Assembly: GCA_022509165.1 (NCBI GenBank)
Contig: JAFLTT010000007.1
Span: 109,017 to 173,016 of the forward strand
Length of the DNA: 64,000 nucleotides
Reading direction: 5' to 3'
Source of the DNA: Muribaculaceae bacterium
GTDB lineage: Bacteria; Bacteroidota; Bacteroidia; Bacteroidales; Muribaculaceae
Below the pieces are notes generated by a model that saw only the letters and a program-made list of their open reading frames with translations, was not told the origin of the DNA and made no database searches. Below, piece by piece: positions 9,410 to 18,426 of this stretch; within the stretch, counting starts at the first letter, position 1; each line of letters begins with the position of its first letter. Made by a program: the position numbers and the translations under genes.

Positions 9410-11296
9410 TTAGAATTTTCCTGAATCTGTAATTTTCCTGAATTTGGATTTCCCCTCAAATTTATAATTTTTTTTGCTTTCAGTGGGTCTGGAAAATAAT
9501 TTTTTCAAAATATCAAACCTCTTAATTTTCTTCAGATCCTGTATAATCTGGTTCTTTTCTTCAGGCTTATACCAGAAAAATAACCTTCGTTGAGCCAATT
9601 TTTCCTTTTCAGAAGTAGCAGTATAAACCTTTTCACCGGTATAAGGATGTATACCTGTGTAGAAAATTTCTGTAGCCAGAGTCATAGGTGTAGGTGTAAA
9701 ATCTTGTACCTGTTCAAGATGAAAGTTGAGTTCTTTGGTATCTCCTGCAAGTTCTGCCATATCGTTAAGTTCGCATCCCGGGTGAGAGGAAATGAAATAT
9801 GGAATAAGTTGCTGATTCAGATTATTTTGTTTATTGATATTGTCGAAAATCCTTTTGAATTTATGGAAAAGATTGAAAGAAGGCTTCCTCATGTATTTAA
9901 GAACTTTATCCGACGTATGTTCAGGAGCAACTTTCAATCGTCCGCTGACATGGTTGGTTATTAATTCTTTTACATATTCTTGATTTACATGGTCTGATTT
10001 GGAATCTCCGGTAGCTGCCATAGCAAGATCATACCTTACACCGCTTCCAATGAATGATTTTTTTACATTCTCATTTTTATCAACGCTTTTATATAAATCC
10101 AGAAGTTTTGAATGGTTTACATTCAAGTTATGACATATATTCGGATATAGGCATGAAGGCCGGGCACATTTTTTACATATTTCTATATCCTTTCCTCCCA
10201 TGGAATACATATTTGCTGAAGGACCTCCTAAATCAGATATATATCCTTTGAAATCATCCATTTTGGTAATTTGTTCTACCTCTTTCATCACGGATTCTTT
10301 GGAACGAGAAGATATGAATTTACCTTGATGGGCAGAAATAGTACAGAATGAACATCCTCCGAAGCATCCACGGTGAAGAGTGACAGAATGTCTTATCATT
10401 TCATATGCCGGAATTATTTTACCTTTATATCTTGGATGAGGTACCCGGGTAAAGGGGAGTGCATATACTTTATCTATTTCTTCCTGTGTCATCGGAGGAT
10501 GTTGCGGATTAATCTTAATCCATTTCCCTCCGGTAGATTGCCAAATTACTTTGCCGGAATATTTATTTGATTCAATCTCTACATGTTTGAAATTTTCAGC
10601 CTGACATCTTTTATCCTTAAGGCATTGTTCATAACTATGTAGAACTATATCTTCTTTGCCCGGCTCTTCTTTTGAGAAGAAAACAGTCTGAGGAATATTT
10701 TGTATAGCACTGATTTTTTCACCTTGATTGAGGCGATCGGCAATTTCTCTCATTGTCTTTTCTCCCATGCCATAACATATCATATCAGCTTTGGATTCAA
10801 CCAATATAGAAGGCAAGAGCTTGTTTTGCCAGTAATCATAATGTGATACTCTTCTTAGAGAAGCTTCTATTCCTCCGGCAATGATAGGGATATCAGGATA
10901 TAATTCCTTCAGAATTTTAGAATAAACAATAGTAGGATAATCAGGTCGCATCCCATGTCTTCCTCCCGGTGTGTAGGAATCATTATGTCTTAATCTACGA
11001 TTAGCCGTATAATGGTTCACCATTGAATCCATGGCCCCTGCAGAAACTCCAAAAAACAATCTTGGCTTACCCAATTTCTTAAAGTCTCGTAAGTCATCTT
11101 GCCAATTAGGTTGAGGCACAATAGCCACTTTATAGCCTGCATCTTGCAAGACTCTTCCTATTACAGCACTACCAAATGAAGGATGGTCTACGTATGCATC
11201 TCCGGAAAATAAAATTATATCAGCTTGCTGCCAACCTAAATTTTCCATTTCGGCTTTACTGGTAGGCAGAAAATATTTTTTATTCAGTTCTGGCAT
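9410..11296 (-). CDS. ygiQ: YgiQ-family radical SAM protein
   Basis: A 628-residue radical SAM enzyme. The cluster motif CxxxCxxC is Cys311, Cys315 and Cys318 (RGCFGGCSFC). A second Cys-rich stretch (CKKCARPSCLYPNIC, about 385-400) is typical of the family and may bind another cluster. The N-terminal region carries the conserved FSGDAYVDHPSFG motif. The reaction of YgiQ proteins is not established. It starts 30 nt after the uvrB stop codon and is probably co-transcribed with it. Confidence 0.9.
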   Translation of the reverse strand: MPELNKKYFLPTSKAEMENLGWQQADIILFSGDAYVDHPSFGSAVIGRVLQDAGYKVAIVPQPNWQDDLRDFKKLGKPRLFFGVSAGAMDSMVNHYTANRRLRHNDSYTPGGRHGMRPDYPTIVYSKILKELYPDIPIIAGGIEASLRRVSHYDYWQNKLLPSILVESKADMICYGMGEKTMREIADRLNQGEKISAIQNIPQTVFFSKEEPGKEDIVLHSYEQCLKDKRCQAENFKHVEIESNKYSGKVIWQSTGGKWIKINPQHPPMTQEEIDKVYALPFTRVPHPRYKGKIIPAYEMIRHSVTLHRGCFGGCSFCTISAHQGKFISSRSKESVMKEVEQITKMDDFKGYISDLGGPSANMYSMGGKDIEICKKCARPSCLYPNICHNLNVNHSKLLDLYKSVDKNENVKKSFIGSGVRYDLAMAATGDSKSDHVNQEYVKELITNHVSGRLKVAPEHTSDKVLKYMRKPSFNLFHKFKRIFDNINKQNNLNQQLIPYFISSHPGCELNDMAELAGDTKELNFHLEQVQDFTPTPMTLATEIFYTGIHPYTGEKVYTATSEKEKLAQRRLFFWYKPEEKNQIIQDLKKIKRFDILKKLFSRPTESKKNYKFEGKSKFRKITDSGKF

Positions 11297-11326
11297 TCAA
11301 TATATATTTTCAAGTGGCAGCTATAA

Positions 11327-13495
11327 TTATTGGACTGTATTTTCTTTCAGTTCTTTTAAATCAAGGATTTCCTTAAGTTCCAGTATTTCGTTGCGGAATT
11401 TGGATGCTGCAATAAAATCAGTCTTTTTCGCTGCTTTAAGCATTTCTTCATTGAGTTTGGAAATGCGGTTTTTCAATTCCTCAACTGTCATATATTCAAT
11501 TACCGGATCAGCAGCAACTCCTATTTCATGCTCTTCCTCAATATAATACCTGGGACTATTTGGCTTACCGTTCGATTCTTTAGAAACTGATTTCTTCTCC
11601 TTAGGAGCAAAAGGTGAAACCTTTTGTTGAGATTTTGTATTTCCCTTCTTTGAATCAAATTTTGAAAGAGAATCCACTTCTGTCGAGTCTCCTCCGTAAA
11701 GGGTAATCAGTTCTCTGGCTGAAGATTTTTTCACGATAGGAGTAGGTGTGATACCATTCTTTTCATTATAAAGAATCTGTTTCGCCCTTCTTCTTTCTGT
11801 TTCATCAATAGTCCGTTGCATGCTGTCAGTTATTTTATCAGCATACATTATAACCTTCCCATTTACGTTACGAGCCGCCCTTCCGGCTGTCTGAGTAAGG
11901 GATCGATGGTTTCGAAGAAAACCCTCTTTGTCCGCATCTAATATTACAACTAAACTTACCTGTGGAAGATCTAATCCTTCTCTCAAAAGGTTTACTCCAA
12001 CTAAGACATCATAAACCCCGTCGCGTAAATCTTCCAGAATCCTTATACGTTCTAGAGTATCTACATCACTATGAATATAAGCGCTGCTTACTCCCCATTT
12101 TCTCAAATGATTGTCAAGTTCCTCAGCCATCCTTTTTGTTAGAGTAGTTACGAGAACTCTTTCATTCCGTTCCACCCTGATTCGGATTTCTTCCATTAGA
12201 TCATCAATCTGATTCATGGTCGGCCGTATGTCGATTTCCGGGTCAAGCAATCCTGTAGGCCGTATTACCTGTTCGGTAAATACTCCTTCGCTTTGAATTA
12301 ATTCATAGTCACCCGGAGTAGCGCTGACATATATTTTTTGTGGAGTCAATGACTCAAATTCATCAAACTTAAGAGGCCGGTTATCAATTGCAGCCGGTAG
12401 TCTGAACCCATATTCCACAAGATTCATTTTTCTTGACAAGTCTCCTCCGTTCATTCCACGAAGTTGAGGGATAGTGACATGGCTTTCATCGATAATTGTA
12501 ATGAAATCTCGAGGAAAGTAATCAAGAAGACAGAAGGGTCTCATTCCCGGTTCTCTCCCGTCGAAATATCGTGAATAGTTTTCAATTCCGGCACAATGAC
12601 CGATGGATTTCATCATCTCAAGATCATAAGACACCCTTTCCCTCAGCCTGTCTGCCTCAAGCATCCTCCCTTCTTTGGCAAAGAAATCACATTGTTTTCC
12701 TAAATCTATAGAAATCTGATCAATAGCGTTTCCCATTCTTTCTTGAGTGGTGACAAAAATATTAGCCGGATAAATTTTGAATCCTTCCAGGTTCGAAAGA
12801 GTAATACCGTTTATGGGATCTACAGTCTGAATCTTTTCAATTTCATCTCCCCAGAATACTACTCTTAATTGAATCTCTTCAAAGGATAGCATTATATCGA
12901 GTGTATCACCTTTAACACGAAATTGTCCGGGGGAAAGAGTAATTTCCGAACGACTGTACAGAGCGTCCACCAGACGCCTCATTAAGGCATTCCTACTAAT
13001 TTTTTGTCCGACTTTTATTTCTATAACACTTTGGGAGAAGTCCTCAGGATTTCCCATACCATATATACAACTCACACTTGATACCACGACAAGATCCCTG
13101 CGTCCGGATAGGAGAGAGGCTACAGTAGAAAGTCTCAGCCTTTCTATCTGGTCGTTTATCATCAAATCTTTTTCGATGTATTTATCGCTGGTTGGGATAT
13201 AGGCTTCCGGCTGGTAGTAATCATAATAAGAGACAAAATATTGTACAGAATTTTCAGGAAAGAACGATTTAAATTCTGAATAGAGCTGTGCTGCCAGTGT
13301 CTTATTATGTGAAAGTATCAAGGCCGGACGTTTCACCTGCTGAATTACATTAGCCATGGTAAATGTCTTGCCTGACCCGGTCACTCCCAGAAGTGTCTGA
13401 TGCGGGTTGCCGGATTCTATGCCTTTTACAAGTTCAGCAATTGCTTCAGGTTGGTCACCCGTTGGTTGGTATTCTGATGTAAGTTTATAATCCAT
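11327..13495 (-). CDS. uvrB: Excinuclease ABC subunit B
   Basis: The 722-residue damage-verifying helicase of nucleotide excision repair, which receives the lesion from UvrA and recruits UvrC. The N-terminus MDYKLTSEYQPTGDQPEAI is the normal UvrB start. Walker A GVTGSGKT follows, then the beta-hairpin region YYDYYQPEAYIP, helicase motifs DESHVTIPQ and TAGRAARN, and a C-terminal UVR helix pair (about 675-715). The open frame extends to 13579, but those 28 extra residues lie upstream of the predicted promoter (TATCTTTG, 13521-13514) and are not UvrB-like, so 13495 is chosen. Residues about 610-670 form a Ser/Lys-rich linker. It leads the uvrB-ygiQ-peptidase operon. Confidence 0.95.
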   Translation of the reverse strand: MDYKLTSEYQPTGDQPEAIAELVKGIESGNPHQTLLGVTGSGKTFTMANVIQQVKRPALILSHNKTLAAQLYSEFKSFFPENSVQYFVSYYDYYQPEAYIPTSDKYIEKDLMINDQIERLRLSTVASLLSGRRDLVVVSSVSCIYGMGNPEDFSQSVIEIKVGQKISRNALMRRLVDALYSRSEITLSPGQFRVKGDTLDIMLSFEEIQLRVVFWGDEIEKIQTVDPINGITLSNLEGFKIYPANIFVTTQERMGNAIDQISIDLGKQCDFFAKEGRMLEADRLRERVSYDLEMMKSIGHCAGIENYSRYFDGREPGMRPFCLLDYFPRDFITIIDESHVTIPQLRGMNGGDLSRKMNLVEYGFRLPAAIDNRPLKFDEFESLTPQKIYVSATPGDYELIQSEGVFTEQVIRPTGLLDPEIDIRPTMNQIDDLMEEIRIRVERNERVLVTTLTKRMAEELDNHLRKWGVSSAYIHSDVDTLERIRILEDLRDGVYDVLVGVNLLREGLDLPQVSLVVILDADKEGFLRNHRSLTQTAGRAARNVNGKVIMYADKITDSMQRTIDETERRRAKQILYNEKNGITPTPIVKKSSARELITLYGGDSTEVDSLSKFDSKKGNTKSQQKVSPFAPKEKKSVSKESNGKPNSPRYYIEEEHEIGVAADPVIEYMTVEELKNRISKLNEEMLKAAKKTDFIAASKFRNEILELKEILDLKELKENTVQ

Positions 13496-13513
13496 TGTAT
13501 AAAGTGTATTCTG

Positions 13514-13544
13514 CAAAGATAATAAAAGGGGGTATATACAAACA
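13514..13544 (-). promoter_or_regulatory. uvrB promoter
   Basis: TATCTTTG on the minus strand (13521-13514) is preceded by TTTG at a 17-nt spacing, shorter than the 19-20 nt seen elsewhere in the window. It places the transcript start near 13508 and rules out the longer reading frame start at 13579. Confidence 0.55.
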
Positions 13545-13658
13545 TATATATCCTTTTTAATAGACAATATTTGTGCCAATTTTTTTATAATAGAGGATTA
13601 TAATCAAAAGACCATATCTTTATAAGAGAGTAAATATGGAAAAAAGGATAAAAAAAGT

Positions 13659-13666
13659 TACCTTTG
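13659..13666 (+). promoter_or_regulatory. tpiA operon -7 element
   Basis: TACCTTTG matches TAnnTTTG exactly. The predicted start near 13672 leaves a leader of about 68 nt before the tpiA ATG. The -33 region is A/G-rich and has no clear TTG. Confidence 0.55.
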
Positions 13667-13739
13667 CATTGTAAAAGAGTTGAAAAGATCAATAGGGTTT
13701 GATTTAATAAGTATTCAGATTCTTTAAAACAAATAATCA

Positions 13740-14492
13740 ATGAGAAAGAATATTGTAGCGGGTAACTGGAAGATGAATACAGTGCTCGAAGAGGGAGTGG
13801 AACTTGCCAGCCAGGTAAATGACCTTCTCAAAGAGAAAAAAGCAAACTGTGAAGTAGTGATTTGTGTTCCCTTCACTCATCTGGTTTCTGTAAAAGGTGT
13901 GATAGATGAGCCTCTTAAACTGGGAGCAGAAAACTGTTCAGAACATGAGAAGGGTGCTTATACAGGAGAGGTAAGTGCAGCGATGGTAAAATCCACAGGT
14001 GCTTCTCATGTAATACTCGGTCACAGCGAACGTCGCCAGTATTTTGGTGAAAACAATGAACAATTGCTGAAGAAGACTAAACTGGCATTGCAGAATGGTC
14101 TTACTCCAATCTTTTGTGTTGGCGAGGTACTTGAAGAAAGAGAAAACGGTACTTATAATGAAATAGTAAAAGGTCAGGTCGAAGCCCTTTTTGAATTATC
14201 ACCTGAGGATTTCTCAAAAATTGTAATTGCATACGAACCTGTATGGGCAATCGGAACAGGAAAAACTGCTACTGCCGACCAGGCTCAGGATATGCATGCT
14301 CACATCCGCAAAGTGATTGAGGATAAATATGGTAAAGAAATTGCCGAAAATACTTCAATACTTTATGGCGGAAGCTGTAAACCAAGTAATGCAAAAGAGC
14401 TTTTCAGTAAGCCTGATGTAGATGGAGGCCTTATCGGTGGCGCGTCCCTTGAAGCTCCTTCTTTTATGGGAATTGTAGAAGCTTTCGATTAA
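13740..14492 (+). CDS. tpiA: Triosephosphate isomerase
   Basis: A 250-residue TIM-barrel enzyme interconverting dihydroxyacetone phosphate and glyceraldehyde 3-phosphate in glycolysis. All catalytic residues are visible: Lys11 in GNWKMN, His95 in [11 protein letters not shown] and Glu166 in [11 protein letters not shown]. The phosphate-binding loop YGGSCK is near the C-terminus. Full length for the family. It is the first gene of an operon with a SPOR protein (13 nt downstream) and folE. Confidence 0.98.
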   Translation: MRKNIVAGNWKMNTVLEEGVELASQVNDLLKEKKANCEVVICVPFTHLVSVKGVIDEPLKLGAENCSEHEKGAYTGEVSAAMVKSTGASHVILGHSERRQYFGENNEQLLKKTKLALQNGLTPIFCVGEVLEERENGTYNEIVKGQVEALFELSPEDFSKIVIAYEPVWAIGTGKTATADQAQDMHAHIRKVIEDKYGKEIAENTSILYGGSCKPSNAKELFSKPDVDGGLIGGASLEAPSFMGIVEAFD

Positions 14493-14505
14493 TTCAGACA
14501 TTTTA

Positions 14506-15006
14506 ATGAAAAGGATTATATTATCTATTTTCCTTTTATCTTTCTTATTTGGTTTTTCTCAAACTCCTGAACAAGAGCAAGATAAAGAAAAACCAAATAT
14601 TGTTGAGAAAATAATGGAGGAATCAAACGGGAATATCGTTATAGATATTCCCGCTCCTATTCTCACTTCAATTTTACAGACTCAAACAGGAAGAAGGAGC
14701 GGTGCAGAACTCAAAGCCGGCATTAACAAGATGGCCGGATATAGAATCCAGGTGTTCAGCGACGGAAGAAACCAGAGTACTTTGGAGAGTCGTGCAAAGG
14801 CAAGAGGTAACATGATCCTATCTAAATTCCCTAAATACAAAGGTCAGATATATACTTTTTCCTCTTCTCCCAACTGGTATACCAGAGTAGGGAATTTCCG
14901 TACTTCGGCAGAGGCCAATAGTGCCCTGACGGAATTGAAAAAGGCTTTTCCTCATCTTTCTTCAGAGATGAGAGTAGTGAAAAGTCAGATAATCGTGATA
15001 AAATAA
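14506..15006 (+). CDS. Exported SPOR-domain protein
   Basis: A 166-residue protein with a signal peptide (MKRIILSIFLLSFLFGFSQ; likely cut after FSQ or nearby). A C-terminal SPOR domain (about residues 75-165) begins GYRIQVFSDG and ends RVVKSQIIVIK. SPOR domains bind denuded glycan strands of septal peptidoglycan, so a periplasmic cell-wall or division role is likely, but the specific function is unknown. The linker is short and has no enzymatic domain. The TAA stop overlaps the folE start by one base, so the two are probably translationally coupled. Confidence 0.85.
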   Translation: MKRIILSIFLLSFLFGFSQTPEQEQDKEKPNIVEKIMEESNGNIVIDIPAPILTSILQTQTGRRSGAELKAGINKMAGYRIQVFSDGRNQSTLESRAKARGNMILSKFPKYKGQIYTFSSSPNWYTRVGNFRTSAEANSALTELKKAFPHLSSEMRVVKSQIIVIK

Positions 15007-15584
15007 TGAAAGAAGACAAGGAGAAAATAATCTCCCGGATAGCATCTCATTATAAAGAGATTCTAAAGTTGATAGGGGAAGACCCTGAAAGGGAGGGTCT
15101 GTTAAAGACACCTGAACGAGCTGCCAAGGCTCTTTATGAAGTAACTGAGGGCTACAAACAATCGGCCACAGAAATCGCTTCAAAGGCCATATTCGAGCAT
15201 GATGGCAAAGGAATGGTGATAGTAAAAGACATTGAGTTCTACAGTATGTGCGAGCACCATATTTTGCCTTTTTTCGGTAAGGTATGTGTAGGATATTTGC
15301 CTAAGGGAAAGATTTTAGGTTTATCAAAATTAGCAAGAATTGTAGACGTATATGCAAAACGTCTTCAAGTGCAGGAACGTTTCACTGCCCAGATCTGTAA
15401 TAAAATATCAGAAATAATACCGAATGATGGTGTAATGGTGGTATGCGAAGGTTCGCACCTTTGCATGAAAATGAGGGGAGTGGAAAAACAAGACTCCTCA
15501 ACGGTAACTTATGAAGCAAGCGGTAAATTTTCTGATAGTGCGGATCTTCGTAAGGAATTTCTAAAAATGTGCGGATTAGAATAA
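15006..15584 (+). CDS. folE: GTP cyclohydrolase I
   Basis: A 192-residue enzyme converting GTP to dihydroneopterin triphosphate, the first step of folate biosynthesis. The zinc ligands are visible in YSMCEHHILPF (Cys and His) and in the later GSHLCMKMRG. The substrate motifs GKILGLSKLARIV and QERFTAQI are intact. Length is normal for the family. It is the last gene of the tpiA operon and shares a base with the SPOR gene stop codon. Confidence 0.97.
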   Translation: MKEDKEKIISRIASHYKEILKLIGEDPEREGLLKTPERAAKALYEVTEGYKQSATEIASKAIFEHDGKGMVIVKDIEFYSMCEHHILPFFGKVCVGYLPKGKILGLSKLARIVDVYAKRLQVQERFTAQICNKISEIIPNDGVMVVCEGSHLCMKMRGVEKQDSSTVTYEASGKFSDSADLRKEFLKMCGLE

Positions 15585-15630
15585 AAGATAATAATCAGAC
15601 TAAAGTTAATTTTTCAACTTAAAAATAGAC

Positions 15631-15676
15631 ATAATAAAAGATAGAGGCATTTTTAAATGCCTCTATCTTTTATTAT
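15631..15676. terminator. Bidirectional terminator between folE and malQ
   Basis: A near-perfect inverted repeat of about 20 bp per arm (ATAATAAAAGATAGAGGCAT and its complement) separates the two convergent genes. A-rich and T-rich arm ends allow termination in both directions. Confidence 0.85.
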
Positions 15677-15684
15677 GAATAAGG

Positions 15685-18363
15685 TTATCGTGCTGAGGAT
15701 ACTATTGCATTGCGCATATCAGTATTGAAATCTTTTTGCTCCATCAGATCCTCTACTGTAAGATGCATGCGGTATCTCCAGTAATGGGTAGGATTAGATG
15801 GTTCATTAATCTGATCCTCATGTGGATTCTCTCTCCTCAGATTGCCATCAGCTGAAAGCCAGTCGGCCAAAGGTATAATGCAGAACATTGAAGGACTGTT
15901 AAGCTGAAGATCGAGAATCTTCTTACAGATCCAGGGCTCTGCAAAGTATGGAGCCTCTCCATGTTCATGTAGTGCATTATTGTAGAAACGCTGAGTAACA
16001 GCCCGATCAGCTTCCCACCAAACTCTTATGCCACCCATATCATGGGTAGAAGTGGTACATACTGAAAAATAAGGATATCTCCAGGTGTCGCCAAACTCGA
16101 GTTTCGGATCTTTAGGCATTCTTTGGATTTCAAGAGAGAGAATCTCAAGTCTTGCCATCACTTCCGGTACACAATCCGGGATCATGCCGAGGTCTTCAGC
16201 ACAACAAAGCATTCCTGTGGAATCAATGAGAGGGGGTAATTTCCACATGGCTTTGCCATACCAGAATTCATTATGACGATGATAGAAGAAATCATTATAC
16301 AATCTATTGAAGCACCATTTCTCATAGTCTGTGAGAATTCTGAACTGATAGGTAAATTGAGCGGCAATTCTTGGATGATAGTGGCCTTTCTGATAAGGAT
16401 CTTCGATGAAAAGCACATCGTCGATAAGGCCTAACAGAGCCTGGCTAATCCTATAATTCTTTTCTGAATGTTCGATAGAGGCAAAATAATGGGCCACTTT
16501 AACCTGAGTATCTACAAAGTCTTTCAGCCTATATTTGCCATCTCCTATATAATCAAGGTATAGGTCTTTTACTTCCTGAGTGTTCTCTCCGAAGAAATCA
16601 GTAAGCATCCACTCCAGTATAAGCGGTTTAGTCTGTAAATCCGGATTAATCCAGAAATCATAAGAATGACGCAGTTCTTCCGGTGAAAATGGCAGTGCTG
16701 GATTGAAATATCCCAGGAGACCATGGAGAGCATCTAATGGAATTTGCCAGATACGGAAGAATCCTAAAATGTGATCGATACGGTAAGCATCGAAATATTC
16801 TGCCATTTTGCGGAAACGTGCTTTCCACCATTGAAAACCATCTTTGGCCATCTCTTCCCAATTGTAGGTCGGGAAACCCCAGTTTTGACCTAATACAGAG
16901 AAATCATCCGGCGGTGCGCCTGCTTGACAATCCATGTTGAATAGTCGAGGCGATTGCCATGCATCAGCACTGTATCTGCTGATACCGATAGGTATGTCAC
17001 CTTTTAGTACCACACCCTTCGAATGTGCATAATCGCGAACGTTTCTTAACTGCTTGTCAAGATGATATTGAACAAAATAATGGAAATAAATTTCATCTGA
17101 ATTCTCATGGCAGAATTTTTCTACCTTGTGGTATTCATAAGTTGCCAGGTCGCCCCATGCATTATTATCCGGAGTACCAAACTTGGCACAGAGTACCCTC
17201 CATGCTGAATATGGCATAAGCCAATCATTGTTTTCCTCCAGGAATTTTTTAAACTCATGAGACTCGAAAGTTTCTTGCTTTGTCTGAGCATAAATCTCCT
17301 TTAGATATCCTACCTTCAGAGAATTTACCGCTTCGTAGTCTACTTCCTTTAGTTCATTGAGTCTCTTAGATTCATTCATGTAATAATCCATTCTGGAAGG
17401 ATCGTTTAGTCTACCGATTTCTTCCAGACGCACAAACATAGGATGGAGAGCGAAAGTGGAATTAGCGCTATAAGGATATGAATCTACCCAGGTATTTGTT
17501 TTGGTTGTATCATTTATGGGGAGCACCTGCAGAATCTTCTGGCCTGTCATTACACACCAGTCTACCATTTTCTTAAGGTCTAAGAAATCTCCTACACCAT
17601 TATCATCATTTGTTCTAATTGAGAATACAGGTATCGCAGTTCCTGCTCCTTTCCAGTGGTCACGCGGATTGGCAAAACGCAAACCATCCACCAGAATAAG
17701 ACTTCCGGGTGTTTCATTCACAAATCCACATATGCGATTGTTAACCGTTTCCCAAGCCACTGCTTCATGAGTGTCTTTCTTAAGTACAACGAATTTATAT
17801 TCGAAGGGTTGTTTACATGCCGACAAGGGTATATTTACTGTCCATTCCGGGTAGTTGGCGTCATTCATTATCAAAGATTTTGACGGCAACCAGTTGCCCA
17901 GAAGTTTACCCTCGCCGCAAATAGCGAGAACTTCATCAGGATATACCATTGGGGCACTTACATGAAGTTGCACACAGTCGGGCAATGTATTTATAGGTTT
18001 GTCTCTATGAGAGCGTTGGAGTATACCATCTACAAATGCTGAGGAATAATATGGCTTATCAAATGGCATATCTTTCCAAGAACTGAAAATCTTTACTTCT
18101 TTCAGTCCTTCGCAACCTTCGAAACGATGGGGCTTGCCCCACTCAAACCTCCATTCTTTATCCTTGGATTTTACTACAAAGAAAAAGTTAAATGCCGGAG
18201 GGTTATCTCCAAGTTCTACGTCCACTCTCCAAAGGTCTGGTGAAACCAAGCTCATTTCCAGAGCTTCTCTTGGGTCACCCCCTCCTAATTGAATGAGGTC
18301 TCCGCAAAGAAATAGAGATTCTCCCCATTGAGTGTGATAATTAAGGTTAAACGAGATTTTCAT
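15685..18363 (-). CDS. malQ: 4-alpha-glucanotransferase (GH77) with two starch-binding domains
   Basis: An 892-residue glucanotransferase that disproportionates malto-oligosaccharides or glucan chains. Two N-terminal CBM20-like starch-binding modules (about residues 1-105 and 125-230) precede the GH77 barrel. The nucleophile is Asp530 in YRIDHILGFFR and the acid/base candidate is Glu723 in CAEDLGM. This two-CBM20 layout with an enlarged barrel matches plant DPE2-type enzymes and is common in Bacteroidetes, in contrast to the shorter E. coli MalQ. No signal peptide is present, so it should be cytoplasmic. It follows nrdJ by 63 nt without an obvious promoter. Confidence 0.92.
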   Translation of the reverse strand: MKISFNLNYHTQWGESLFLCGDLIQLGGGDPREALEMSLVSPDLWRVDVELGDNPPAFNFFFVVKSKDKEWRFEWGKPHRFEGCEGLKEVKIFSSWKDMPFDKPYYSSAFVDGILQRSHRDKPINTLPDCVQLHVSAPMVYPDEVLAICGEGKLLGNWLPSKSLIMNDANYPEWTVNIPLSACKQPFEYKFVVLKKDTHEAVAWETVNNRICGFVNETPGSLILVDGLRFANPRDHWKGAGTAIPVFSIRTNDDNGVGDFLDLKKMVDWCVMTGQKILQVLPINDTTKTNTWVDSYPYSANSTFALHPMFVRLEEIGRLNDPSRMDYYMNESKRLNELKEVDYEAVNSLKVGYLKEIYAQTKQETFESHEFKKFLEENNDWLMPYSAWRVLCAKFGTPDNNAWGDLATYEYHKVEKFCHENSDEIYFHYFVQYHLDKQLRNVRDYAHSKGVVLKGDIPIGISRYSADAWQSPRLFNMDCQAGAPPDDFSVLGQNWGFPTYNWEEMAKDGFQWWKARFRKMAEYFDAYRIDHILGFFRIWQIPLDALHGLLGYFNPALPFSPEELRHSYDFWINPDLQTKPLILEWMLTDFFGENTQEVKDLYLDYIGDGKYRLKDFVDTQVKVAHYFASIEHSEKNYRISQALLGLIDDVLFIEDPYQKGHYHPRIAAQFTYQFRILTDYEKWCFNRLYNDFFYHRHNEFWYGKAMWKLPPLIDSTGMLCCAEDLGMIPDCVPEVMARLEILSLEIQRMPKDPKLEFGDTWRYPYFSVCTTSTHDMGGIRVWWEADRAVTQRFYNNALHEHGEAPYFAEPWICKKILDLQLNSPSMFCIIPLADWLSADGNLRRENPHEDQINEPSNPTHYWRYRMHLTVEDLMEQKDFNTDMRNAIVSSAR

Positions 18364-18426
18364 GTATCTGTTTTTTATTGTTTATTGATAGGGATTTTAT
18401 TTCATCTTTTTATATATCATAGAAGA

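Noticed and set aside
13496..13579. N-terminal extension of UvrB by 28 residues
   Set aside because: It lies upstream of the predicted promoter and is unlike UvrB N-termini.
13564..13580. A second sigma54-like element (TTGGCAC-N5-TTGT) upstream of uvrB
   Set aside because: The -12 GC is GT, and a primary-sigma -7 element lies closer to the gene; probably chance.
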